Positions 31,704 through 43,420 of a stretch of 64,000 nucleotides of DNA are shown in pieces; position 1 is the first letter of the stretch; each line of letters starts with the position of its first letter. This DNA comes from Liolophura sinensis. Its lineage: Eukaryota; Mollusca; Polyplacophora; Chitonida; Chitonidae. The position numbers and the translations under genes are program-made. The stretch covers positions 24,003,604-24,067,603 of the forward strand of contig NC_088296.1 in the NCBI RefSeq assembly GCF_032854445.1, in the 5' to 3' direction. The notes beneath the pieces were generated by a model. It saw only the letters and a program-made list of their open reading frames with translations, did not search any database and was not told the origin of the DNA.

Positions 31704-31918
31704 GGGCGAGTCCATGCCGCCCCTGAAGTATCATGCCAAAGGCACCATACACAACACTCTACCCAGTCACAATATACTGACTCCGGCCAACCAGTCAAGT
31801 TTTATTGTTCTAATATGTCAGTGCTGAGGGCAAAGCCAGGCGGCAACAAATACCAGTTTGGGGGCATTTCTGAGATGGTGAAAATTGTCACCGATTTACC
31901 GAAGCAGTTTCAGTTCTA
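31704..31918 (+). CDS. Unidentified candidate terminal exon or retrocopy fragment
   Basis: After an acceptor-like TTCTTGTTTCAG (ending 31704) an ORF runs to TAG at 31916-31918. Its last 34 residues (MSVLRAKPGGNKYQFGGISE then MVKIVTDLPKQFQF) look like real protein rather than repeat translation. The first part in another frame, MPPLKYHAKGTIHNTLPSHN, also looks protein-like, so a frameshifted fragment is possible. The family is not recognised. It lies 4.6 kb past the GLUT stop on the same strand. Confidence 0.3.
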
Positions 31919-32199
31919 GAGTCGTGGTGAGCTCTACCATCTCCGTAAGGTTTTCTTCTACGTGGGTGTGTAAACTAGAGCACCATTAGTGTGAAGCACA
32001 ATACTTTGTTCCTAAAATACTGGTCAAATTATGGGGTTTTTACAGTAAAATTTTAGCGTTGTCTGACAACACTCTTCATCTGCATGATACAAAATGGTCG
32101 CATTTCCAATGAATCAGGCCATGATTAAATAGGAGTTCAGGTGAACGCAACATACGCCTCAACAAATGTATGTTTGAAATGTGTATAAAAGAATACCAG

Positions 32200-32365
32200 C
32201 AGCAGTGAGTGAGTGAGCGAGTGCTTGGGTTTTAACGGTGTACTTAACAATTTTTCAGTCATATGACGGCGAAGGAGTCCTTTAGGGTGCGTGTAATGTG
32301 CCTCTTGTTGCAGGACGGACTTCCACCACTCTTTTGTCTAGTGCTGCTTCACTAAAATGACTTAC
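32200..32365 (-). repeat. SINE family 2, antisense
   Basis: GAGTGAGTGAGCGAGTGCTT, CTTAACAATTTTTCAGTCAT, TTGCAGGACGGACTTCCACC and CTAGTGCTGCTTCACT. Confidence 0.75.
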
Positions 32366-32989
32366 CGACCACTATAACTGATAAAATCAATCATTATCAA
32401 CAGAACTCAAGGAACACAAAATACCAATGATTGTAAGCATTAGAAAGTTAAGTTCTTTAATAAAACAATCAGTAGTGTTAGTAAACTGTACAAGACAGTA
32501 TATGGGTAAATCCGTCACTCTCAAGCCCAGTTGAGGAAGTTGGGAAAATTTACCTGTAATACTGCAGTTCATCTAAATGACTCAGAATTCAGCAAAATGT
32601 GTCAGGTGAAAAAATGCTTAACTGTAGGTGACAGTTATCTGTGTGAAAAGATGAAAGACATTGAAATCGTCAGGAGGAGGGGATGGAGAGGATGGAGGGA
32701 GTGTGAGCGGTGCATGGGTAGGTGGACGATCCTAATTTGATTTAAATGTTTATACTTATACCTGGGAGTTTAACTTGGGAACAACTAAACAGTGTTATGA
32801 TGCTGGATTTTCAATCTTGAAACAGGTACTCCAAAAGTTGAATCTATTTTGCAGTAAACTACAAAACATACATATTGGATTTTGGTTTATTAACATCAAA
32901 AATATGACTTAGTGAAATCAGCCTCAAGGCTAACTGAAGTCAGAAATCCAGAGCTAGCACTCATGGTTGTTGGAAAAAAAAAATCCCTT

Positions 32990-35314
32990 TTTATTATTAA
33001 ATCAAATTTTCTGTATTTACCAAAAATAGCTCGAATTATTTCCTTTCATTAAATAAAAAACTTGTATCTATACAATTTATAGTGGTAAAATGATACAAAA
33101 CCTGTTCCATAAAATATCAGGAACTTTACTCGGGGTTTTATAAATGTAACACATGCAGATGAAGATAATATTTCGTCACAGGTAATAATTAGGGCTATGA
33201 CAAAATAACAGAAAATTGGATTTGATTTGTGTTCACTCATTTCATGTTAAAAATCTTTAGTATAGTCTCTTTAAATAAATTTGATACAGACAATATGCAT
33301 TATGTGAGAGGTGCCTTTTTTGAAAAGCAGTCAGGAAATGGTACACATGCCGAATGTGTAATAGTTTTAACCCCTTTCAATAAAAGTCTGTGTGTTAATA
33401 TGGATTAATCATGTAAGTCTGCACAAAAGTATTTGTTTTAAATCAAACAGGATGAAACGCTAATTATGCATTTAGCTTCCACACAAGATATGCACACAGA
33501 TACCTGTACAACATGCATGTTATGCTGGGGACATTATGAACGACACCGTGTTTACCTGAACAAGGTGCAACCTGAAACCAACAGACACCTAAAGCAACTT
33601 TGTTGGAAAATGCTGATCACAAGTCTGTGCAGAGGATGTCTATATAATAGTGGTTAAGCAAATTCTGAAGAAGTCCACTTGTGTAGCACTAGCACTTTGT
33701 AGTTCCAAAGATTAAATTTGTCCACTTGTGGCACAGATGTCATGTGAGCACAGACAGAGGTGCATGTGCTGTGAGGAGTATGAAGGAGACTTAGCCTTGA
33801 ATAACACCAGATGAATCAAAACGCTAGCACGTCTCCCAAGTGAGGCACTTTTTACCACTCTGACAAAAAGGGGTCTAATTTCAATTTACAGTTTTTGGTA
33901 TCTAAATACAAAATAAACAGCCAGGTGGTACAACTTCACCATTAGTTCTGACTGCTTGTAGTACAAACAGTGTAAGTATTGAGAACAAAAACAAACAGTT
34001 TTGCACCAGTTTCAATTGGTTTTCCCGTACATGTAAAAGCTACATATAAATGAAATGCATACAAAAAATAATCACAACAACCAAAATCAACACTGGGTAA
34101 AAAAAAATTGAAAACGCTGCCAACATCATTTACATGTCCCTTAACAGTACAGGTAACCTTGCAGCAATTGATTGATTAACTAGTGCTTACATGGAAATAT
34201 CATTCATAAAACAGTGGTATACATTTCAAATGTCTGAAAATAACACTCACAAACCATTCACAAAACAATTTCACCTTATATTAAACTGACTTACACCACT
34301 GTGACAATACTCATTGGCTTCAGTTGACTGAGGGGAAGAAATGAAAATGTTGAAATCCACAGGTCAAAGAAAAAAAGTGGTGTGACATTCAATGTACCCC
34401 AGCACTGGTGCTAAACGCCCCGTCTGAAAAAAAGCAATGAGCCCTCTAGAGCTCAGCATACATATTCTTAAAATGCGACTCAATTCATCTGGTTGTACAC
34501 AGTTGGTCACAGTCACTGATGGCCTTACAACTTCGGGATTGGCCAGCATACAATAAGCATATACAACTCAAGCTGAGTTGCGTTGTTACTTCATACATAC
34601 CAGCTCTCACGATCTAATGTAACAGTCAGGCTGGGTTGAGTCTCGTCTTAAACTCTCATGTACGGTGAATATACGTGAAAAATTGGGGGGGGGGGGGGGG
34701 GGGGTACATGTAGTACCCAAGTATTCTCTGCAAAAGGTTGAAACCATCACACAGTGTTAGCACACACTCTATAATGTAATGGGACTTATACTCCAAACAA
34801 TCCAACGAAGAATTACATGTATCAAAATTCAAAAATGTTTTAAAGAGAGTCTGGTGGTTCCTCTTAAGTATCCAGGAATGGAGAATTTCTTCTCTGCTGC
34901 GTTATGGTGTGTAATCTGTATACAGACTGTATATACATCTGTGTATTATGACGTGAACAAAAACAACACATACATGCACTCCTTGGCCAGCATGTTTATA
35001 CATGAAAAGTGAAAGTGAAAGTCTGTGTGGAGGACAGACCTCCAAGTCCTTTCCACAGTTCTCCTCAATAATTCACTCCAAGAACAAATGTAACATTAAC
35101 TCATTTCAACGGTTTCACCAACACCACAAGCTTCTTCCCCAGTTTTCTTTCCTCATCCAGGTCCTTCTCAGAAGTTGTTTGTCATAATTTATCCCTGAAA
35201 AAAAAAAATGACATCATTTTTAAACCTGAAGTGCTTAAAACTAAATCACTTAAAATAACGACTCTGCGAATTTCCCATATGACATTATAACTAGGTATTT
35301 GCACATATGGGAAC
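32990..35314 (-). other. Possible 3' UTR of HMG20
   Basis: The stretch after the HMG20 stop holds no other gene. A minus-strand AATAAA lies at 32995-32990 (TTTATT on plus). The true end is not known, so the UTR may be shorter. A G run of about 19 lies near 34685-34703. Confidence 0.3.
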
Positions 35315-35457
35315 TCACGTGGGTATATTAAGCCTTCCCACAATCTCCCTGACTGTGGCGATGAGGGCGTCATTCTCTTGGGGCGAATCCAGGATGGTGG
35401 TGTGTAGCTTAGCCATGTAGTTGTCTATTGTCTCCAGGGTAGGCACTTCTCCAGAAC
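35315..35457 (-). CDS. HMG20A: HMG20 last exon with stop
   Basis: Acceptor CTCACCCCCAG. It encodes [20 protein letters not shown], then [20 protein letters not shown] and TGA (35317-35315). It aligns with the C-terminus of human HMG20A (SYMNRLHSII...FIATVREVV). Confidence 0.95.
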
Positions 35458-38400
35458 CTGGGGGTGAGGAGCAGGAAAAAACATTGTTCAATAATAGGGA
35501 ACTGTGATCAAGGCTCTTATAGTGCCGTTATTTAAAAGATCACAAAGGCAGGGCATAATCCACAGATTTTGGGACATGACCTGCATGGGCTCATACTGGG
35601 GCACTTGAGGAAAAGCTACACAAAGGTCAAAATCGCAGTACAACATGTTGTTTTCTTCTGTAACGTTGCTATGCTTGTGTTCTACCTAGGCATTTTTTGA
35701 GCACACACATACACACAGGACAAAATGTCACGTAATAAAGAAGAGAACACAACTCTTCGTAGTTTTCTATTGCTTTGTCACAGACGAGAAGGAGTTTTAG
35801 TCATTTCGCCTTGAGAAAATGTTAAAGCAAAATTGCATATTTTGGGATAGAATTGGACCAGTGAGCTGTGATTTTACAATACTGTGTACTTTACAGGTAA
35901 CTCATACGTCTTAAACAAAGATCACATACCTGTGAAAAACTTGCAACATGTGAATGCATATTTACATTAACAAAAATGAAACAGACAAACCTTCACTTAT
36001 CATATTACACCTTACCCTAACTGTTCAAACGATACAAGAGAGGTGTGCATGTTTGGGCAATCAGTCCCCAATTAGGACATTTGTTGATGTAAATTGGGAA
36101 ACGGCCTACTAAAAATGGGGCCAAATATCAGCCACTGGAGCACAGGTATGCCCTGAAAGGTGAACGTAAAATCTAACCAAATTTGCCAAATTTTAACCTG
36201 GATACAGACCATTCCCATGAGTTTGGTTGTCTTGCAGCTGGTCACATGCACTACACAGCTACTGTGTCCACATTTCATATTAAAAGCCCTCTACTAACTT
36301 GTTTATGCCAAAACCTGTCAGATACATATAGAGAGAGTGAGTGAGCGAGTGAGTGATTGATGTTTAGTGTCATACTTAACAATTTTTCAGTCATATGACG
36401 AGGAAGGAATCCTTAGAGTGCATGTGATGTGCCTCTTTGTTGCAGGACGGATTTCCACCGCTCTTTTATCTAGTGCTGCTTCAATGAGGTGTCTTCCTGA
36501 AGGCAAGTCAACCAGTCGTTGAACTATCCCCTTCATCCTGAACGCCAAGCGAGAAAGTTACAACTTTCTCGTTTAAGGTCTTAGGTGTGACTCAGTATTG
36601 AGCCAGTATTGACCCTGGCTATCACTCCCGAAGCGGACGCTCTACTGACTGTGGATACATATAGAGAAGATCTCCCCAAAATAATGTGAACAGAAACAAA
36701 TAACAGACATAAAACCATTTTCTCCTGGGTTTTTTTTTTTTGTAATACCTGGTGTCCATTATGCCAAACTGACCAGAGGAAGTCAAGATTTATAAACGGT
36801 AAACAAGTGTTGTAGACTGCTTAGTAGTTGTCACCATAATCCCATGAACAGTGAGAGCGAAGAAATCCACAAAATCCATGTCCAAAGCTGAGATTGAACC
36901 CCAACCGTGTTCATCCTGACAGAAATGCATGTTGAAAACTTGGCCACTAGCCCCTCCTGAGGACAGGTGTAATGACAATTCTGATGACAGCTTACCTGGT
37001 AATGGTACGGACGAGAAGTTATTGGTGAGGGCGCTTCTGAGGGCATCCAGGTGTTGTTGGAGCGCTGTGTTGGTGGTGCGCTGTTGTAACGCCTCCACCT
37101 CTAGCTTCTGTATCGCATGTTTCATGTTCTCTATGTGTTTACTCAGGATGGCATTCTGCTCCTCGAGTTCTGTCGTTTGTTTACGCAACTGTCGCAGTTC
37201 CCCTTCACGCACTACAAAGGAGAAAGGCTCAAAACTGAGGCACGAATTCTGGACTTGCCTTTTAGATTACCTTAAATGACCTAAAATTTGCTCAGAAAAG
37301 TGCATTTTCAAAGGCAAATAAATGTCACAAAATATGATTTTCAGTGCTGAAACTTACAATTTTCCCATAGAATATCATCCCACATTCCAAGCAAGGCTCA
37401 AAACATCACTCTAAAGTCAATAAAGCTCTCAGAATCAGGAAAAATGGGCTAGTCTGTTAGTCATGGACGAAATTTATTGTCCTTTAGGGTATTATTTGGA
37501 CATCTGTTAGACTCCCTGGTTGTGTAAAACCCTCGTACCTAGGGCATCTCTTTAGGAGCTTTTGCTGGTTATTTGAACACATCAGTTAATGTCTACACTG
37601 ATGTGTTTTGCATGATAAGTCGAGTACAACTGATCTGTACACTACTGGGACAATTCCACAAAGTCTATTCTCACTTGAAGTCAAAATTTAAAACCCCACC
37701 ACAATGCTTAGATATCGGTAATGGAATGTGAAATTTGACACATTTGACCCGAGATTTGACCCGATGAAGTGGTTAAAATGTTAATCTACAGGGCTCATAA
37801 ATGTGGCCTAAAATGGCTATATCAAATTACGACAGAACAGGCTTTGTGCCCACCTGGTGAATCATTATTTGGGCACACCTGATGAAAAGTTTTTTTGGGT
37901 ACATCCAGTGACTCATTATTTGGGCACAAGCAATGCATGGTTATTTGCATACACCTGTGCAATCAATATTTGGGCATATTGTTGAATTTCTATCAGTGCA
38001 CATCTGTTTGGTCATTATTTTGGCCCATATAATGGCCCATTATTTGGGTATATGTTGGATCATTATCTGGGCTGATTACCATAATATCTCACACCTATCC
38101 AACTGTTATTTGTGCACATTTGTTGGGTCATTTCATTCTTTGGAAACACCTGTGACTCTCCTTGGATTTTGGTAATCTTAGATTGGTCAATTTTGTGTGA
38201 CAAGGTCAACTAAAGGCAGAAGTCCTCATTTTCATTCACACACCAAAGAGAACTGCATTAGCCATAAAACCTCAACTCCTGATCTATGTACTATTATGAA
38301 TTAGTGTTCTGGAATGTGACAAACAAGCTCTACCTTTATTGTGGTCGAGGAAATCCTCTGTAAAAATAGGGATGTCAAATGTCCCTTGTTCTTCATCATC

Positions 38401-41400
38401 GCGGTCACACATCAGCTACAACAACAACAACACACAACTTAATTCATTTATTTAACTGGTGTTTAAAACTGTACTAAAGATTTGTTCACTTATGTAACAC
38501 ATTTTAGGTTTATCAGTTAAAGAGCCTACAGTAAAGCTAACCTACAGTAAACTATCAACCTCTGTCCAGTATATATGGGAAAACTGCCTAAAGTGTGACA
38601 CACACAAACAGAGCGAGAGGAAGGTGTTTGTCATTATCATTTATACCAAATCTGCTGGCTCTAAACTGTAATACCATGAAGTATCTCACCTCCATTCCTG
38701 TACCGTTCAGACCTGTGGGGTTATTTTCTGTGTCTTCCATAACGGCTGAAAAATTAGACCAGAAAAACTGAATGTAAGCATTTCACATCAAAGGGTAACG
38801 ATTCACAGCGCAAAAAAACAACACTGCTCAAGACTCCTTTCGTTGAATTTATTTAATTCCTGTTTGATGGCCTGCTAAAGAATTTCTCAATTATATGACA
38901 GCTGTCAGGTTTAAGGAGTGGAGGAAAAATGAGTAAACCACTGCGCTTTCCCAGGTATATGATAAACAATCGGACAACAAACAAACAAGCTGTAGTCAAA
39001 ATAGCGAGAGCTGGATTTGAACACACTTCATCAATGGTCAAAGGTCTGTTGGTTGCGGTGAGGCCATCTGAACAGCCAACGAGACCTCAATTTCGTTTAA
39101 AAGTGATCACATGTTGTAGTTTATGATCTCCGGTAATTTACGTCATATACAAATAATACTATGTATGTTTTGGCCAACCAGTTCAAACTGGAAAACCAGT
39201 TCCAGTAACTTAAGGTAAAATACGTTGTTTCCACAAATGGCGATCCCATGACAGAAAGACACAGGACACTTACTTTTGCGTCGTTTTTCCTGTTGAAGTT
39301 TGAACAGTTTGAAAGCGTCAGTTTTCTGGTAGGCCTCCACTTCTCGTGCATACCTCTCTTTGTCTTTCTCGGCTTCATCCAAAAACCTCTGCCAAGATCG
39401 GGGAAAAACAGGTCCATATATTTCAAAGTTCATACACTTTCACATCATAACATTCAAGGTCAGCAATGGTCGGGGGATTCCCGACTCGCGCTCTGCCTGT
39501 TTTCCTCGCGCCATCATGATGGCCATCGTCTCATAAGTGAAATATTACTGAGTATGGCATACAACACCAATCAAATAAATAAATAAATAAACCTAAAATT
39601 CAAAGAAATCTCCAAGGTAACCATAGCCAGAAGTCAATACCACACATGCCATATACAAATACAGCTATGAGGAAGTGAAAAGTTGTATTTATCTGACTGA
39701 ACAAACCTCAGTAAATAAAGCCATTCTCATTACACATTACACAAATGCACCTGTTTTTCATGCTGAGGTAGTTTTGACCATTCTGCTCCCAGCAGTTTTG
39801 TCAGTTCTGAGAACGTCAGGTTGGGGTTTTCTTGTCGGATTTTCTCTCTACGCTCCGTCAGGAACCTCACGTAGCCCGTCAGCGGCTGTTTTGGGGCGTT
39901 CATGTCCTTAGGGGTGGACTTCTTCCTCTTCTTACCCTTGGGCCATCCACCCTTTCGCTTTTGCTTAAAAATTATAAAGATACATGGCTAAAATTTGTAA
40001 AACTTTATATAACAGTCATGATACAACTCCACATGTAACTGAGTGGCCAGCCACCGATCTGGCAACAGTTTAAAACAGGAAAGAAAACTCACAACAAATT
40101 CAGCAACCCTCTTAATTGGGAAATTCACCAGCGACAGAAGTTACAAGAGCAGTTTATTTTTGCCACAAACTACTAATTGTGATTCAAGTTTGATAAGTTG
40201 TTGTCTTGTACAAGCTTTAGTCTGAGTTTACTTCTGCCACACGGTTCAGTATGATCTATACCCTGTTTCACTGATGATATATTGATGTCTACACAGCAGC
40301 AGCACACAACACTTTCATTCAATCCCTGACAGCAAAATGATTCCGACCTGAAATCATACAGGGTTAGCAAGTATGATGGCTTTTGCAGAATGTTCCAATC
40401 AAATAAATAAATTCTGCAGAATGTTGTTGCTAATTACTAGGGTTGTTCAGAGATGAGAAATATCTTTACAAGCCATGGCTATATCTAAGTGTCTTAAACC
40501 CTTGTATTAGGATGTTGGGTAGCTTGAGAACCATGATGGAACTCACACAACTAAGCAGATAGGGGAGACAACTCTTGCCAACAGTTGCACTAACACTACA
40601 TCCTTCAGTCACTGCAGTAAAGAATTTTTGTAAGTGACATCATTGCTGAGGGGGCAGCGCCAACGCTGGACCCTCCACTCAACCAATAAAAGAAATAACA
40701 ACTGTAAACTCACGATCACTCCAGGCATATCTGTCATTTCCTGAGCCTGCGGCTGGGCTTCGTTGTCTAACAGCGGAACTGAAAGTGAAAGTGAATGTCA
40801 AAAGATTCACACGGTGCATAGAAGACATACACTGCATGGATGAACAAGCTACACAAAAACAAAATGGAAACTATTCTTCAGAAGTAGTCTTTCTGAACCT
40901 ATGGAAATTGATAATACAAAACAATTGCCTTTTTTTTTTTAAAGACACATGAAGACATTTTGATCCCCTTTGATAATGGAAATCACAGGGGCCGTTACTG
41001 ACGAAAATCACACAGAAACTAAACAATGCGATTGAATTACCTTGTGAGATGTCGACATATTCTTCTGATCCCTTCTGGGTGTGCCCAGATATAAAGTTAT
41101 TGTCTCCAACAAACCTGAAAATTAGATAATAAATGTGTTACAGAAATGGAGGGCAAACCCACAGCAATGACAACACTGTGATGGCTGGTTAACAGTCACA
41201 GTGTATTGGTGAAATCTAGCCAATACTCAGTTTACCTCAGTTACGGTTTTATTCTAATTGTTTATTTATTTATTTATCTGACTGGTGTTTTACGTTGTAT
41301 TCAAGAATTTTTTTCACTTATACAACGGTGAACAGCATTATGGTGGTAGGAAACCTGGCACAGCTCACTGGAAACCCATGACCATCCGCAGTTTGCTGAC

Positions 41401-42271
41401 AGACCTTACCACATACAGTATTCTTACTGTTCATGCAAATTCTTAAATATTAGCAAATTACAGTAAAAAACCCACAATATTATAAAACTGTTACCAACAA
41501 TTTCTTAGAAAATGAAGAGTACTGAAGTTGACCTTTAAAATAGCTGGCTTTTCAATCCAAACGAACTAAAACAAGGATATGTCAGAAACTGAATAGCTTA
41601 CAGAGCTAATTCAGCGTCAAGACCTGTATGTCTTAAAAGCAGGGTAAAATGATAGCAGTCGAAATAAAGTGAATTCCTTTCATAAATTGTAAAAAAATTG
41701 CATTGTTTCAAAACCGCTGTTGTTAGTTTCCGAGGATAATGTGGAAACAAAAGTTTCCTGTCGCTTTCCATTTTGCCTGGTGTGACGTCATGCAAGAACA
41801 CCTGGCGCCACCCATCGCTCACATATAGTGACAAATGACCTCTTATTTTCAAATGCTCACGACATTATTCCAGCATGAATGTCTTACTCGATGCTTCATC
41901 TGCCTCACTGCCACATTAGGAATACTACCACGTCACACCAGGAAAATTTTACGGAAACCACCAAAGACTTTGTTTTAGAGGACTCTTCACTTATTGTGGT
42001 GAAATAGTTTTATTTATCGTAAATATTCTTGAAGCGTGGTGTTAGCTCTGTTCCCAAGGGTATCCTTCATATCGTTTTACTATTTCAGCCTCGTTTCTCT
42101 TAGGGTTGAAGTAGCACTTTAAAATTTGTCGTGTATTTTACCTTACCCAGCATCAACTGTCAAGTCGTTACTTTCTTTTGACACCTCATCGTCGAAACTG
42201 TCGGGGAAGGTGAGTTTTAATCCTGACATGTTGGATAACATGTTGGAGCTTGCATTGGGTCCCAAATCCAT
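35315..42271 (-). CDS. HMG20A: HMG20A/HMG20B-type HMG-box protein (spliced, complete, 362 aa)
   Basis: Nine coding exons in transcript order: 42271-42147, 41114-41041, 40778-40714, 39963-39751, 39388-39274, 38745-38690, 38415-38334, 37211-36996, 35457-35315. Their lengths sum to 1089 nt, exactly 363 codons with stop; human HMG20A is about 347 aa. Layout: acidic N-terminus (1-88); lysine-rich, likely nuclear-localising stretch (89-104); HMG box (about 110-180, [14 protein letters not shown] to YAREVEAYQ); linker; [14 protein letters not shown] motif (about 230-243); coiled coil (about 247-300, [16 protein letters not shown]...); C-terminal helix ending [14 protein letters not shown]. Vertebrate HMG20B (BRAF35) belongs to the LSD1-CoREST corepressor complex and HMG20A (iBRAF) opposes it; a nuclear chromatin role is inferred from homology. 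It may be the single ortholog of both. It converges with the GLUT gene. Confidence 0.95.
36333..36655 (-). repeat. SINE family 2, longest copy, antisense
   Basis: It has all family 2 blocks, CAACCAGTCGTTGAACTATC, and an outer end CGGACGCTCTACTGACTG whose reverse complement looks like a tRNA box A. It lies in an HMG20 intron. Confidence 0.8.
36996..37211 (-). CDS. HMG20A: HMG20 exon: coiled coil
   Basis: Acceptor CCTTTGTAG, donor CCAG|GTAAGC. It encodes [20 protein letters not shown], then heptads through [20 protein letters not shown] and [20 protein letters not shown]. In BRAF35/iBRAF this region mediates dimerisation and partner binding. Confidence 0.96.
37850..38160. repeat. Degenerate minisatellite of about 25-30 bp
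   Basis: Repeated modules CACCTG(A/G)TGAATCATTATT and TGGGCACA with heavy divergence; inside an HMG20 intron. Confidence 0.65.
38334..38415 (-). CDS. HMG20A: HMG20 exon: [14 protein letters not shown] motif
   Basis: Acceptor TTGTTGTTGTAG, donor AATAAAG|GTAGAG. It encodes [20 protein letters not shown] then DFLDHNK, matching the [11 protein letters not shown] segment of vertebrate HMG20A. Confidence 0.95.
38690..38745 (-). CDS. HMG20A: HMG20 exon: short linker
   Basis: A 56-nt exon between acceptor AATTTTTCAG and donor ATGGAG|GTGAGA. It encodes [18 protein letters not shown]. Support comes from phase on both sides and clean splice sites. Confidence 0.8.
39274..39388 (-). CDS. HMG20A: HMG20 exon: third HMG-box helix
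   Basis: Acceptor CGATCTTGGCAG, donor AAAA|GTAAGT. It encodes [20 protein letters not shown] then [18 protein letters not shown], matching YLDEADRDKERYMKELEQYQ of human HMG20A. Confidence 0.95.
39460..39592 (+). repeat. SINE family 1, 3' part
   Basis: ATGGTCGGGGGATTCCCGAC, CTCATAAGTGAAATATTACT and AATCAAATAAATAAATAAAT. Confidence 0.75.
39751..39963 (-). CDS. HMG20A: HMG20 exon: basic stretch and first two HMG-box helices
   Basis: Acceptor ATTTTTAAG, donor AAACAG|GTGCAT, 71 codons, phase 0. It opens [16 protein letters not shown], then [20 protein letters not shown] and [14 protein letters not shown]. The [12 protein letters not shown] and EWSKLP motifs are specific to the HMG20 subfamily. 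Confidence 0.96.
40714..40778 (-). CDS. HMG20A: HMG20 exon: N-terminal region
   Basis: Acceptor TTTCACTTTCAG, donor GTGATC|GTGAGT. It encodes [20 protein letters not shown] followed by VI; the phase fits both neighbours. Confidence 0.85.
41041..41114 (-). CDS. HMG20A: HMG20 exon: N-terminal region
   Basis: Acceptor CTAATTTTCAG, donor CACAAG|GTAATT. It encodes [20 protein letters not shown] followed by DISQ; low complexity, no domain. Confidence 0.85.
41255..41425 (-). repeat. SINE family 1, 3' part, antisense
   Basis: TTTATTTATTTATCTGACTG, GGTGTTTTACGTTGTATTCA and GACCATCCGCAGTTTGCTGA; sense to HMG20 transcription. Confidence 0.75.
41765..41955. mobile_element. Possible MITE with CCTGGTGTGACGT ends
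   Basis: CCTGGTGTGACGT (41777-41789) and its exact reverse complement (41930-41942), with weaker similarity outside (ATTTTG / AAAATTTT). It lies in the first coding intron of HMG20. Confidence 0.4.
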
Positions 42272-42310
42272 TCTCAGAAATTATCACATACATATACGCA
42301 CAGGCTCTCT
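42147..42310 (-). CDS. HMG20A: HMG20 exon with start codon and 5' UTR
   Basis: The ATG is at 42271-42269 on the minus strand; translation [20 protein letters not shown] continues to DAG at donor GG|GTAAGG. Bases 42310-42272 are 5' UTR after an acceptor CACTTACTTGCAG, so at least one non-coding exon lies further up and was not located. Confidence 0.85.
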
Positions 42311-42489
42311 CTGCAAGTAAGTGGAGAACAAATAATGAGTTATATCAGTGTTTAACACAATAATGAAGTTCAATGACAAGATGGTCCTCAATTAGCATAA
42401 GATATACAAATCAAACCCACTGGCCAGTAGGTTGCTGTTAAAGTAACCCTTAGCTCAAGGCCATTCATATCTCTACAACATGACATAAT

Positions 42490-42720
42490 TATTCACCAAT
42501 TTCAACTGCCTTTGCAACAAATATTTAGAAATGCTCTGAAAGATCTTTGGAGGTGGGGAGAAATAGTTCGTGCAGTTTTATGAAGATAGCGTCTTTAATG
42601 ACACAAACAAATCATTTTGAAATCATGTTCATAGTAATTGTATGCACAAATTCCATGTGTCAAATTCTCCATGCATAAAGTGCTTTAGAGGTCGAAAAAG
42701 ACTGAAGATTTACATATATT
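42490..42720 (+). repeat. Interspersed repeat family C, copy 2
   Basis: TTCAACTGCCTTTGCAACAA, GCGTCTTTAATGACACAA and AAAGTGCTTTAGAGGTCGAA match 20705-20930 in order. Confidence 0.6.
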
Positions 42721-43184
42721 ATTTATCATGGTAGTTAAGGGCTTACTTAGCTAACTGTGCAGCATGGAAGCAAGGTCAGCACTAAATTCATGCTTAAGTT
42801 AAAGTACGACTACATGGTTGTTTATAAGCAAACAAAACCAGGAAGAGCCCAGAGGAAAAAAAAAAAGAAAAAGAGTATGGAGGAAACCAGACAGAGCATA
42901 GAACTGATGAATAAAAATAAATAAATGAATGGATATGACTCAATGTCAAAACATCAGCACTGTGGCTAGACAGAGCATTGAGGCAACCACTGCACCTCAC
43001 CAAGTACCTGACAACAGACAGGACCAAGGGATGTGGCAAGGGGTACAAGCTGGAAACAAAATCTCAGATCTCATTGCTGAAGAGATTAATCGACTGAGTG
43101 ACGAGGGCTTGTGCACAATGTACAAGGTAGTTTAATTTGAGCAGAGGGCATTCTCACTTTTGCTCCTATGTCTACGAACAATTA

Positions 43185-43420
43185 ATTCAGTGACCCAGGA
43201 GCCTCTCACCAATGTGGTCCCTGGGAGTTTAAGTATACCTCATGCTGGCTTCCTCTTCGGCCATATGTGGGAAGATCTGCCAGCAACCTGTGGATGGTCA
43301 TGAGTTTCCCACAGGTCCTGCTCGGTTTCCTCCCACCTTAATGCTGGCCACCATCATATAAGTGAAACATTCTTGAGTTCAGCATAAAACACCAATCAAA
43401 TAAATGAATAAATAAATAAA
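43185..43420 (+). repeat. SINE family 1 copy without box A
   Basis: CAGTGACCCAGGAGCCTCTC, body, and CACCAATCAAATAAATGAAT tail. Confidence 0.83.
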
